This document shows positions 50,380 to 58,372 of a stretch of DNA of 64,000 nucleotides, one piece after another. Position 1 is the stretch's first letter. Each line of letters opens with the position of its first letter. Under the pieces are notes generated by a model that saw only the letters and a list, made by a program, of their open reading frames with translations, made no database searches and was not told the origin of the DNA. Position numbers and translations under genes: made by a program. This DNA is from Paenibacillus sp. BK033 (GTDB lineage: Bacteria; Bacillota; Bacilli; Paenibacillales; Paenibacillaceae): positions 29,502-93,501 of the forward strand of contig NZ_SLVP01000013.1 of assembly GCF_004345425.1 (NCBI RefSeq). The letters run 5' to 3'.

Positions 50380-53088
50380 ATGCAAAAAATCGTTCGATTA
50401 CACTGCGAATATAATCATAACCCCATCGGCATACAAACAGCTCAGCCTCGCTTCAGCTGGGAACTCGAATCCTCCAAACGCAACCGGAGGCAGGTTGCAT
50501 ACCATATTATCATATCCGAGAGCGCAGCGAATGCGCTCTCCGGGATTGGAGAGCTGTGGGATTCCGGCAAAGTCGAATCTGCGGAGACCTTTCACATTGA
50601 ATATGCTGGCAACCCACTCACTAGCGGACATCGTTGTTACTGGACGGTCAGATGCTGGGATCAGGATGGAGAGCTATATGAAGCTGAAGAGGTTGCTTTT
50701 TTCGAGATGGGTATCCTGAGTCCGGATGAGTGGACCGCGCAATGGATAGGTGCAGACGAGACGATTGCATCACCGTTATTCCGAACGTCTTTCCACATAC
50801 ATAAAGTAGTTAAACAGGCTTCCATTTCGGTGTCAGGATTAGGCTACTTCGAGTTGTATATGAACGGCGAACGATTCGGCGATCATGTTCTTGTTCCGAA
50901 CTGGACGGATTATGATGAGCGCCAGATCGAAGGGCTGCTGTATCCTTTTGACGATCAGACCTCTAAGAGAGTTAATTATCTTCAGTACGCTGTAACGGAC
51001 AATATTCAGCAAGATGAGAATACGATTGGAGTAATGCTGGGGAATGGCTTCTACAACCAGACGGAGAGAACGATTGAAGGAAAAATGCGATATGGCGCTC
51101 CAAAGTTCATTTTGCAGATGGCCTTAACCTACGAGGATGGTACGGTGGACTACATCCGCAGCGATGACAGTTGGAAATGCAGCTCCGGGCCCATTGTGTT
51201 CAATAATGTTTTTTACGGGGAGATCTATGATGCGAGGCTGGAGCAGCCAGGTTGGAATGACCGAGGATTCGACGATTCGTCTTGGGAACAGGCCCGCTTG
51301 GTTCGTTCTCCGAAGGGCCAACTGACGGCTCAGACTTCGCTTCCGGATAAAAAGATCAGCACGCTCAAACCAATCTCCCGAGCCGAGCCCCAACCTCATA
51401 CTTACCTATTCGATTTCGGCCAAAATTTCTCGGGCTGGGTACGAATTCGCATGCAAGGAGATGCTGGGCAGCAGATTACGCTGAAGTTCGCGGAAAATCT
51501 CGGCCCAGATGGTGGGCTGGATACGCTGAGCTGTGGTGGAGACGATCAGCTTCAATCCGATACCTACATCATGAAAGGCGAAGGTATAGAGCAATATGAA
51601 CCTCGATTCGTCTGGCATGGTTTTCGTTATGTGGAGGTCACCGGATATCCCGGTGAACCGAACCTCACGGATCTTGAAGGCATTGTTGTTCATGCTTCGG
51701 TCGAGCCCATTGGCGAATTCGCTTGCTCTGATCCTTTACTCAATCAAGTGCAGAGCGCTTATCGTTGGTCACAGCTTACGAATATGCATGGCGGCGTGCC
51801 AAGCGATTGCCCGCATCGCGAGCGGCTTGGATACACGGGGGACGGACACCTGACGGCGGAGGCGGCGAGTTACAACTTTGATATGGCTGCATTTTACGCC
51901 AAGTGGATTGGAGACATCGGCGATTCGCAGAACAAACGGACCGGCTTTGTCCCTCATACGGCTCCGTTCAACGGCGGCGGAGGTGGAGTCGCATGGGGGT
52001 CCGCCTACATTATTACGCCGTGGACGATGTACCGTATGCATGGGGATCGGCGTCTACTCGCTGAGCATTATGAAGGGATGAGAAGCTGGATCAGTTATCT
52101 AGGTACGCGAAACCGCGGAGGGTATCTGGTTGAATTCGAAGAACCGGACAGCTGGTTCCTGGGGGATTGGTGTATCCCGGGAACAAATGAGCTTCCTCCA
52201 ACGCTAGTGAGCACGTTCTACTATGCCTACACGGTGAAAATGATGTCCAAGGCTGCCGCGGTGCTTGGTCATGAAGAGGACGCCCTACAATACGCGAAGC
52301 TGTTTGAGCTCATCTGCAAAGCGTTTAACGAGGCGTTTTTTGACCGCGAAACCGCCACTTACTCTATAGGTCGGCAGGGTGCGGATCTGTTCCCGTTGGT
52401 TCTCGGCTGCGTTCCCGAGGGTTACGAGGATCAAGTGTGGGAGCGGGTGCTGAGGCATTACCGGGATGATGTAGGCGGGCATTTGGATACGGGCATATTC
52501 GGGACATTCTTCTTGTTTGACCTTCTTAGCGAGAGGGGGGAGACGGATCTGGCGTTCAAGATGGTCACGGCAAAAGACTACCCCGGCTACGGCTATATGA
52601 TCGAAAACGGCGCCACCACCCTGTGGGAATCCTGGGACGGACATGACTCCCATAATCATCCGATGTTCGGAAGCGTCAGCTCCTGGTTCTACAAGCATGT
52701 TGCTGGATTAGCTCCGCATCCGGATTCCGTAGCATTCGGGCAGGTTGTCTTTAAACCGTTCCAAGCCGCGAATTTAACCCACGCCTCTGCATCGGTGCAT
52801 ACCATTCGCGGCCAGTATGCCGTGCGCTGGTCCAGAGAAGGCAGCAGCAGCTGGGCTTGCGAGATTCAGATCCCGCCTAACGGCTCGGCAGAGGTTTATT
52901 TTCCTATCCAAAGCCGCAATGCCCTTATAACAGCCATTTTCGAAAAAGGATACAACCGAACCATATGGCCGTCATCTGATACAGCTCAATCACCGGATAT
53001 GATCCAATGGAGGGCGGAACGTAACGATATCGTTGTCACCCTAGGTTCAGGTCGATACGAGTTTAATGTGACCGTGAATCCCATGTAA
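50380..53088 (+). CDS. Alpha-L-rhamnosidase, GH78
   Basis: A 902-residue glycoside hydrolase of family 78, releasing terminal alpha-L-rhamnose from glycans or glycosides. No signal peptide, so cytoplasmic. Seen in order: N-terminal Ig-like domain (RFSWELESSKRNRRQVAYHIIISES), rhamnosidase N-domain (GYFELYMNGERFGDHVLVPNWTDYDERQ), the (alpha/alpha)6 catalytic domain with the GH78 signature DCPHRERLGYTGDGH and WFLGDW, and the C-terminal SVSSWFYKHVAGL. AAAAGGGGA precedes the ATG. Stands as a single gene with its own terminator. Substrate probably a rhamnosyl oligosaccharide imported by an ABC system. Confidence 0.93.
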   Translation: MQKIVRLHCEYNHNPIGIQTAQPRFSWELESSKRNRRQVAYHIIISESAANALSGIGELWDSGKVESAETFHIEYAGNPLTSGHRCYWTVRCWDQDGELYEAEEVAFFEMGILSPDEWTAQWIGADETIASPLFRTSFHIHKVVKQASISVSGLGYFELYMNGERFGDHVLVPNWTDYDERQIEGLLYPFDDQTSKRVNYLQYAVTDNIQQDENTIGVMLGNGFYNQTERTIEGKMRYGAPKFILQMALTYEDGTVDYIRSDDSWKCSSGPIVFNNVFYGEIYDARLEQPGWNDRGFDDSSWEQARLVRSPKGQLTAQTSLPDKKISTLKPISRAEPQPHTYLFDFGQNFSGWVRIRMQGDAGQQITLKFAENLGPDGGLDTLSCGGDDQLQSDTYIMKGEGIEQYEPRFVWHGFRYVEVTGYPGEPNLTDLEGIVVHASVEPIGEFACSDPLLNQVQSAYRWSQLTNMHGGVPSDCPHRERLGYTGDGHLTAEAASYNFDMAAFYAKWIGDIGDSQNKRTGFVPHTAPFNGGGGGVAWGSAYIITPWTMYRMHGDRRLLAEHYEGMRSWISYLGTRNRGGYLVEFEEPDSWFLGDWCIPGTNELPPTLVSTFYYAYTVKMMSKAAAVLGHEEDALQYAKLFELICKAFNEAFFDRETATYSIGRQGADLFPLVLGCVPEGYEDQVWERVLRHYRDDVGGHLDTGIFGTFFLFDLLSERGETDLAFKMVTAKDYPGYGYMIENGATTLWESWDGHDSHNHPMFGSVSSWFYKHVAGLAPHPDSVAFGQVVFKPFQAANLTHASASVHTIRGQYAVRWSREGSSSWACEIQIPPNGSAEVYFPIQSRNALITAIFEKGYNRTIWPSSDTAQSPDMIQWRAERNDIVVTLGSGRYEFNVTVNPM

Positions 53089-53094
53089 AATATC

Positions 53095-53130
53095 GCCTGA
53101 GCCATTTTCTAATGGGTTCAGGCTTTTTTA
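53095..53130 (+). terminator. Terminator of the rhamnosidase gene
   Basis: GCCTGAGCC pairs with GGTTCAGGC (one G-U), followed by TTTTTTAT. Confidence 0.85.
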
Positions 53131-53231
53131 TAGGAACGTTTGGCTAAATCCAATTCACCCATCCCGCGTCTTGCATGGAGAGGGTATAATGAAATTATTG
53201 GGAGTTAAATGGAGAAAGCGGAGTGAAAGCC

Positions 53232-53801
53232 ATGCTGAATCAAGCCATGGAGCAAAGCTTAAGTAAATTAATGACGAAGATTCTTCGGCATACGCCGGAG
53301 CCGTTTGGGGTCAGCCTTGATCCGGAGGATGGTTCCTGCGGGATAACTGTTCTAATAGAGGCGATACAAGCTCAGCCGAAATGGACCGGGATTACGATTG
53401 AAGATATTGAGCAAGTTGTCCGCAACTCGGAAAAGCAGCGTTTTGCCATCGAGAATGGACGTATACGGGCAAGATACGGGCATAGTCATGATCGAGTGCA
53501 ATATACGGCGGGCGAACCGCCGGCTGTTCTTTATCACGGGACGAACAGGAAGGCCTTGCCTTCCATATTAGGAGAGGGGCTCCATCCGATGAGCCGCCAG
53601 TATGTGCATTTGTCGGAGGGAACTCATTTTGCAACGATGGCGGGGAGCCGCAGGGGAGAGCTTGTGATTCTGCAGATTGATACTACGCGAGCAAAAGAAG
53701 CGGGTATCGTCTTCTACTTTGCAGGCAACGAGGTATGGCTGGCGGACCGTGTTCCGGCGGCTTGCTGCTCGGTTTTTGAACCGGAAAAAGGGGGTAGATA
53801 A
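53232..53801 (+). CDS. kptA: RNA 2'-phosphotransferase, KptA/Tpt1 family
   Basis: A 189-residue enzyme that, in this family, removes a 2'-phosphate from RNA using NAD+, releasing ADP-ribose 1''-2''-cyclic phosphate and nicotinamide. Family residues are seen: LRH near the N-terminus (KILRHTPEPFG), RIRARYGHS, LYHGTNRKALPSILGEGL, VHLSEG and the C-terminal FYFAGNEVWLADRVPA. Starts at ATG 53232 (GGAG 9 bases upstream) or GTG 53223. Bacterial KptA roles are not settled because bacteria lack the matching tRNA ligase. Two bases before tatD; a DraG-type ADP-ribosyl hydrolase lies 1.3 kb downstream. Confidence 0.9.
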   Translation: MLNQAMEQSLSKLMTKILRHTPEPFGVSLDPEDGSCGITVLIEAIQAQPKWTGITIEDIEQVVRNSEKQRFAIENGRIRARYGHSHDRVQYTAGEPPAVLYHGTNRKALPSILGEGLHPMSRQYVHLSEGTHFATMAGSRRGELVILQIDTTRAKEAGIVFYFAGNEVWLADRVPAACCSVFEPEKGGR

Positions 53802-53803
53802 CC

Positions 53804-54589
53804 ATGACGAATTCCATTATAGATATCGGCGTAAACCTGATGCACCGATCTTTTCATGAGGATCGTGACCAGATTGTGGCCAGAGCGGCGGAGAACCAAG
53901 TGACGCCTCTTATCATCACCGGCACCAGTCTAAGGAATAGTGTGGAAGCGGCTCGATATGCCGGGAGGTATGCCGGGAAGCTGTACTCCACGGCCGGTGT
54001 GCATCCGCATGATGCGAAGAATTGTGATGAAGGGACGATTTGCAAGCTGCGCGAGTTGGCGGCGATGCGGCAGGTCGTTGCGATTGGGGAGTGCGGGCTG
54101 GATTACAATCGGGATTTCTCGCCGAGGGATGTGCAGCGAAAATGGTTCGGGGAGCAGATTCGTCTGGCGCTTGAGCTGGATATGCCGTTGTTCCTTCATG
54201 AACGGGAGGCTTCGACGGACTTTGTTGGGATGTTGAAGGAGCATGGCGTGCAAAATGCAGTCGTGCATTGCTTTACCGGTACGCTGCAGGAGCTGAAGAC
54301 GTATCTGGAGATGGGCTGCCATATCGGGATTACGGGATGGATTTGCGATGAGCGGAGAGGCAAGCATCTCCGGGATCTGGTGCGGATTATTCCGCTGGAC
54401 CGGCTCATGATCGAAACGGATGCGCCGTTCCTGACGCCGAGGGATTTGAAGGAGAAGCCGAAGGACGGAAGGAATGAACCGGCTATTCTGCCGCATATAT
54501 TGCAGGCGGTTGCGGAGTGTATCGGGAAACCGGCGGATGAAGTGGCACGGGCAACTACGCAGACGGCGAAGGCCTTTTTCCGCATCTAA
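53804..54589 (+). CDS. tatD: TatD family metal-dependent hydrolase
   Basis: A 261-residue TIM-barrel metal-dependent nuclease. It opens with IDIGVNLMH, as in true TatD, rather than the DTHCH motif of the YcfH branch. Other motifs: TAGVHPHDAKN, AIGECGLDYNRDFS, PLFLHEREA, VVHCFTGT and LMIETDAPFL. TatD is a 3'-5' exonuclease acting on DNA and damaged or processed RNA ends. GGGGG precedes the ATG and only 2 bases separate it from kptA, so the two are cotranslated; the pair suggests nucleic-acid end processing. Confidence 0.93.
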   Translation: MTNSIIDIGVNLMHRSFHEDRDQIVARAAENQVTPLIITGTSLRNSVEAARYAGRYAGKLYSTAGVHPHDAKNCDEGTICKLRELAAMRQVVAIGECGLDYNRDFSPRDVQRKWFGEQIRLALELDMPLFLHEREASTDFVGMLKEHGVQNAVVHCFTGTLQELKTYLEMGCHIGITGWICDERRGKHLRDLVRIIPLDRLMIETDAPFLTPRDLKEKPKDGRNEPAILPHILQAVAECIGKPADEVARATTQTAKAFFRI

Positions 54590-54700
54590 GCATAGGGAAA
54601 AAGAAGCGCCGGGCTTCCCATGGCCGACGCTTCGCGCTTATTACCGTCTTTGAAACTTGAAACCTACCCCTTACGCCTGATCCCTAAGGCAAAGGTTTTC

Positions 54701-54988
54701 TCATTTTCTTTTATACCACTTGGCCCACTCGTCGATAACCTCTTCTCTAGTCATTGCCAGGTCTCTTGCCCATCGGGATGTCTCCCATTCTTGAATAGCT
54801 TGTTGCTTCGTTTTATAGAAGCGGTAATCGCAAATATTCCATGGACAGTACAGCTTCCGGTACCATTTTCCGTTTGAGATATCCGCAGTGAAGCGGCGTA
54901 CGGCCTTTGCGGCTTGTCTTTTAGCCCAGATGGCATTTGGTGTACGCTGTTCCGTCCACGCGGGCGATTTCTTGAAACTTCTGCTCAT
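54701..54988 (-). CDS. Hypothetical small basic protein
   Basis: A 95-residue, Trp- and Arg/Lys-rich protein (SFKKSPAWTEQRTPNAIWAKRQAAKAVRR ... WYRKLYCPWNICDYRF ... EEVIDEWAKWYKRK) with no signal or membrane segment. I recognise no domain; small proteins of this look occur in Paenibacillus and Bacillus. AAGGAGG precedes its ATG. Alone on the minus strand between tatD and the ADP-ribosylglycohydrolase. A nucleic-acid-binding role is possible only from its charge. Confidence 0.6.
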   Translation of the reverse strand: MSRSFKKSPAWTEQRTPNAIWAKRQAAKAVRRFTADISNGKWYRKLYCPWNICDYRFYKTKQQAIQEWETSRWARDLAMTREEVIDEWAKWYKRK

Positions 54989-55129
54989 AAGCTCTAACCT
55001 CCTTAGGGGGAAGCTAGAGGCCGTCTAAAGTCTTCATTGGGTCACCTCAATTCAAAGCTTGTTACAGATTGCCTATAATAACGCACCGGATAGGAAAATG
55101 TTTCTTAGATAAAGGAGGAACATCTCGTT

Positions 55130-56026
55130 ATGGATCTGTTCAATAAAATCAAAGGCGGGTTATATGGCGTTGCTGTTGGAGATGCGCTTGGGGGAACGAC
55201 GGAATTTATGACCGCCCGCGAGATCAAGCATCAATACGGTTACCTAACCGAAATCATCGGCGGCGGGGTATGGCAGCTTGCACCGGGCGAAGTGACGGAT
55301 GATACGATGATGACATTATGCGTGGCCGAGGGGATTCTGGATAATCCGGCAGCTCCTGTGGAGTCGATTGGACGGCATTTTCTGAACTGGCATCAATCCA
55401 AGCCCAAAGATATCGGGAACACGATTCTTCATGCTTTTCACAATTACGAGGGAAATTGGTTCGAGGCGGCTTTCCTGACGGATCTGGATCTCGGACAAAG
55501 CGGCGGCAACGGTTCGTTAATGAGATGTCTGCCTGTGGCTCTGGCTTACCGGAAGCTAACGGATATCGAGCGGGTGTCCAGACAGCAGTCGAAAATGACT
55601 CATTACGATGAAACATGCAATGAGGCTTGCATCATCTATAATCGAATAGCTTACCGGCTGCTGCAGGGCGAGGAGCTGAAGCATGCCATACAAAAAGAAA
55701 TTACCGGCACCAAATACGAGGATATGCTGACGAATGCACCCAACTGCGAGCCGAGCGGTTATGTGGTTCATACCTTCCGGTGGGTTCTTCATCTTCTTCT
55801 TCATTCCTCGAGCTTTAGCGGGGTCGTGCAGGAAGCAGCCAATTTAGGAGGAGACTCGGACACCATCGGCGCTATTGCCGGCGGTCTTGCAGGTATCGCT
55901 TGCGGCTATCCAGAAATCCCCTCTAATTACTCGAGTGTTCTGCTCGTTAAGGACCGATTAGATGAGATTTCAGAACGTTTGTACCGTATTCGAAATTATT
56001 TTCCTAATGGATTCCATTGGTATTAG
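55130..56026 (+). CDS. ADP-ribosylglycohydrolase family protein (DraG-like)
   Basis: A 298-residue protein of the DraG/ARH superfamily that removes ADP-ribose from proteins, nucleic acids or small molecules. Motifs for the two Mg ions and ligand: GVAVGDALGGTTEF (about 12-25), TDDTMMTLCVAEGIL, GGNGSLMRCLPVALAY and GGDSDTIGAIAGGLAGI near the C-terminus. AAGGAGGAA lies upstream. Function of the substrate class is not deducible; the nearby KptA, which forms an ADP-ribose derivative, is suggestive only. Confidence 0.9.
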   Translation: MDLFNKIKGGLYGVAVGDALGGTTEFMTAREIKHQYGYLTEIIGGGVWQLAPGEVTDDTMMTLCVAEGILDNPAAPVESIGRHFLNWHQSKPKDIGNTILHAFHNYEGNWFEAAFLTDLDLGQSGGNGSLMRCLPVALAYRKLTDIERVSRQQSKMTHYDETCNEACIIYNRIAYRLLQGEELKHAIQKEITGTKYEDMLTNAPNCEPSGYVVHTFRWVLHLLLHSSSFSGVVQEAANLGGDSDTIGAIAGGLAGIACGYPEIPSNYSSVLLVKDRLDEISERLYRIRNYFPNGFHWY

Positions 56027-56043
56027 CTATTTCCATTTGGATG

Positions 56044-56052
56044 TGCTATAAT
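56044..56052 (+). promoter_or_regulatory. Promoter of the cold-shock gene
   Basis: TGCTATAAT, an extended -10 box, about 145 bases before the cold-shock start codon, implying a long leader. No convincing -35 box is seen. Confidence 0.55.
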
Positions 56053-56074
56053 GAATTTATTAAACGTGACCTGA

Positions 56075-56145
56075 ATTCACATCTCGTAGAGGGTTATTTT
56101 TATCAAAGGAAATAATCCTGCACGATATGTGAATTTTTTATTTTT
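56075..56145 (+). ncRNA. Cold-shock mRNA leader with long hairpin and U-run
   Basis: A long interrupted hairpin: ATTCACAT (56075-56082) pairs with ATGTGAAT (56127-56134), TCGT with ACGA, and GGTTATTT with AAATAATCC inside. It is followed by TTTTTTATTTTTTG, so it has the form of an intrinsic terminator inside the 5' leader. Temperature-dependent leader folding is known for cold-shock genes; that it is an attenuator is inference. Confidence 0.55.
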
Positions 56146-56195
56146 TGAACAAAATAAGAATGTCATGTAAATCATATACAAGGTGGTAATTGAAC

Positions 56196-56396
56196 ATGGA
56201 ACAAGGTACAGTTAAATGGTTTAACGCAGAAAAAGGATTTGGCTTCATCGAAGTTGAAGGCGGCAACGACGTATTCGTACACTTCAGCGCTATCCAAGGC
56301 GACGGCTTCAAATCCCTTGACGAAGGTCAACGCGTTGAGTTCAACATCGTACAAGGCAACCGTGGTCCTCAAGCGGAAAACGTTGTAAAACTGTAG
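56196..56396 (+). CDS. Cold-shock protein
   Basis: A 66-residue CspA/CspB-type single-strand nucleic-acid-binding protein that melts RNA structure at low temperature. RNP1 KGFGFI (13-18) and RNP2 VFVHF (26-30) are complete. ATG 56196 is preferred over the TTG at 56190; AAGGTGG is upstream. Long structured leader upstream, terminator at 56412, and a YdjO-like cold protein gene next. Confidence 0.95.
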   Translation: MEQGTVKWFNAEKGFGFIEVEGGNDVFVHFSAIQGDGFKSLDEGQRVEFNIVQGNRGPQAENVVKL

Positions 56397-56411
56397 GATT
56401 ACGTAAAAAAT

Positions 56412-56441
56412 GCCCCGGACTTCAAGGTTTGGGGCTTTTTT
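56412..56441 (+). terminator. Terminator of the cold-shock gene
   Basis: GCCCCGGACTT pairs loosely with AGGTTTGGGGC, followed by TTTTTTC. Confidence 0.8.
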
Positions 56442-56474
56442 CATTATTACAGATCAGAGGAAAGAGGGATATGA

Positions 56475-56681
56475 ATGTATTCTCGGAAAAAGACGGCTGA
56501 AGAACTGCCTACTGAATTAACAGTGGTATGGTCATGCTCTAGCGAGCAATGCAAGGGATGGATGAGGGATAACTTCTCATTATCCGAAGCTCCCGTGTGC
56601 TTCCTATGCCAATCCCCGATGATCAAGGAAGAACGAATGCTGGCTGTGGTGGCGAATACGAGCTACAGCTATCAGAAATAG
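56475..56681 (+). CDS. Cold-inducible YdjO-related protein
   Basis: A 68-residue protein with a four-cysteine zinc-ribbon-like pattern: VWSCSSEQCKGWMR and APVCFLCQSPM. It matches B. subtilis YdjO, a cold-induced small protein of unknown function, often found next to a csp gene as here. AAAGAGGG upstream of the ATG. Confidence 0.85.
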   Translation: MYSRKKTAEELPTELTVVWSCSSEQCKGWMRDNFSLSEAPVCFLCQSPMIKEERMLAVVANTSYSYQK

Positions 56682-56690
56682 AAGAACGAA

Positions 56691-56721
56691 AGCATCTCCT
56701 TAGCCGGGAGATGCTTTTTTT
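56691..56721. terminator. Terminator after the YdjO-like gene
   Basis: AGCATCTCC(TTAGCC)GGGAGATGCT hairpin with a run of seven T. Confidence 0.85.
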
Positions 56722-57017
56722 CATGTCCGGGCCGCCCCGCGCCCAATTCCCGCAACCATCCGCGCAATGCCGTACACCATCAAGTACCCCGTGCTGAAGA
56801 TAAAAGTCGGCGATCCCAGCACCGAGTGGATCTCGGTCATGTAGATGGTATTGTCCATAATGGTCCGGGTGGCGGATGTGGCGATAACGGTGGAGGCCAG
56901 GAAGATGGCGATGGCGGCGAGACCGCCAAGGACGGATTTGCCCGTCTGGCTCCGGTAACTGATCCATCCGACAATGGCCGCGGCTATGGCGAGCCCTGCT
57001 CCGATGATAAAGATCAT
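56721..57017 (-). CDS. Hypothetical small membrane protein
   Basis: A 98-residue protein with three predicted helices (IFIIGAGLAIAAAIVGWISY, VLGGLAAIAIFLASTVIATSA and PTFIFSTGYLMVYGIARMVAGI). Family not recognised. ATG 57017 is preferred to GTG 57026 because AGAGGTG is then 7 bases away. Divergent from the FhuF-like gene across a Fur box, so it may also be iron-controlled. Confidence 0.6.
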   Translation of the reverse strand: MIFIIGAGLAIAAAIVGWISYRSQTGKSVLGGLAAIAIFLASTVIATSATRTIMDNTIYMTEIHSVLGSPTFIFSTGYLMVYGIARMVAGIGRGAART

Positions 57018-57082
57018 AAGGTTCACCTCTACCTACAGCTTTAGGCAAAAGGGCGATTCTTATGCGGTTCTAAATTGACAGC

Positions 57083-57101
57083 GATTATGAGAATCGTTAT
57101 C
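57083..57101. promoter_or_regulatory. Fur box
   Basis: GATTATGAGAATCGTTATC matches the 19-base Fur consensus GATAATGATAATCATTATC at 15 of 19 positions. It lies between the divergent membrane-protein and FhuF-like genes, so both may be repressed by Fur with iron. Confidence 0.8.
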
Positions 57102-57166
57102 ATATAAGAGGATTCTTTACATAGGATGAAAGAGGCAGTCTGGCGGGCCGGAGGCCTAGGGAAATT

Positions 57167-57988
57167 ATGAAACGGAGGTCGGAGACGTTGTTCGATTTTA
57201 GTCTCGTAAAGATGTATTATCATATTTCGCCCGAGGGGGCGGAGCATCCGATTTACGATATACCGGCAACGGGCTTTTTTGACCCGGCCACCCTGCAAGA
57301 GGCGCTTCAGCGAAGCGGGGAGACGGTACAGGCGACCTCGAATGCGCTGCCGGCGTCGTTCATCGGAACTTCCCTGTGCAAGGTGAGCATCGTACAGCTG
57401 CTGTTCGCTTCGATGTATAATCAGCTGCTCGATATGTACCCGGACAATATCAATTACCAAGTGGAGATGCATGACGATCATGCCCATCTTGGTTATAAAA
57501 TAAAAGAGCTACGCTCCATTCCGGTGCCAACGGAGCCCGAGGAACGCAAAGCCTTCCTGCTTCAACACTGGGCGGAATATTTCACGAATTTCGTTACGCC
57601 TGCGATTGAGGCGATCGCAGGCGCCGGTGACTTGAAGCCGGATGCGATCTGGCAGCAGTTCGGCGGCCAGCTCAAGATGACGCAGGATTTTATCGCGGAG
57701 CACATGCAAATGCCTCAGCTCACGGAGCAATTCCTGGCGGACGGCAAGCTGCTTGCGGAATTCCTCGATCCTGCCTTGTTCAACCGCAGACGCAATCCGT
57801 ATTATCTTGCGAATCCGCGTTACGTGGAGAACCCGTATAAGCCGGAGGAGAAATGGCTCATTCCTTCTTCCTGCTGCATGTACGACCGCCGCGAGAACGG
57901 AACCAAATGCTACACATGCCCGCGTATGACGAGCGAGGAGCGGGAAGCGAGAAAATGCGAAATTCTCGCGGAAGCCGCAGTGCACTAA
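57167..57988 (+). CDS. FhuF-like (2Fe-2S) siderophore-iron reductase family protein
   Basis: A 273-residue protein with the FhuF C-terminal cysteine signature: C236-C237-x10-C248-x2-C251 (SSCCMYDRRENGTKCYTCP), which in FhuF holds a [2Fe-2S] cluster and serves ferric-siderophore reduction in the cytoplasm. The N-terminal part has ASFIGTSLCKVSIVQLLFASMYNQLL and a IucA/FhuF-like helical pattern. ATG 57167 is taken; TTG 57188 with ACGGAGG upstream is an alternative. The Fur box at 57083 fits iron-limited expression. Confidence 0.82.
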   Translation: MKRRSETLFDFSLVKMYYHISPEGAEHPIYDIPATGFFDPATLQEALQRSGETVQATSNALPASFIGTSLCKVSIVQLLFASMYNQLLDMYPDNINYQVEMHDDHAHLGYKIKELRSIPVPTEPEERKAFLLQHWAEYFTNFVTPAIEAIAGAGDLKPDAIWQQFGGQLKMTQDFIAEHMQMPQLTEQFLADGKLLAEFLDPALFNRRRNPYYLANPRYVENPYKPEEKWLIPSSCCMYDRRENGTKCYTCPRMTSEEREARKCEILAEAAVH

Positions 57989-58002
57989 TCTCTTCTTCGG
58001 CA

Positions 58003-58048
58003 AAAAAGAGTATCTTCCCGGTTATCCCGGTGGAGATACTCTTTTTTC
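58003..58048 (+). terminator. Terminator after the FhuF-like gene
   Basis: AAAAAAGAGTATCTTCCCGG pairs with CCGGTGGAGATACTCTTTTTT (with mismatches). Confidence 0.85.
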
Positions 58049-58087
58049 TTTTATCCGTTATCCTCTCGCAGGTAGGAGTGCTCGCTA

Positions 58088-58330
58088 TTGAGCAGCTTCT
58101 TCAGGTCCCCGCGGATGAGGTATCGTCAATTTGACCTTAACCAAGGAATTGCCGATGGTAATGGTACCCATAATTCCGTAGTTGAAAAAGCTGCGCTCCG
58201 GGCGATGACGAAGGATGCAGCGATGGAATTTGCCATTCACGGCGTACGGGTCAACTCGATTCATCCGGGGTACATTAATACGGCTATGCTTGAATGGGCT
58301 CCAAGATGGTTTTCGATGGAGGCGCAATGG
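58088..58330 (+). pseudogene. Decayed SDR oxidoreductase fragment
   Basis: Translation includes EKAALRAMTKDAAMEFAIHGVRVNSIHPGYINTAMLE, the C-terminal half of a short-chain dehydrogenase (the active-site Y-x-x-x-K is reduced to a VVEKAALR remnant), preceded by degenerate QGIADGNGTHN. The catalytic and Rossmann parts are missing and no ribosome site is seen. It lies directly upstream of an intact SDR gene and is probably a deletion remnant of another one. Confidence 0.7.
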
Positions 58331-58372
58331 CTAGATAAGCAATTATTTATTCTTATATAAGAGGTGGCTTTC

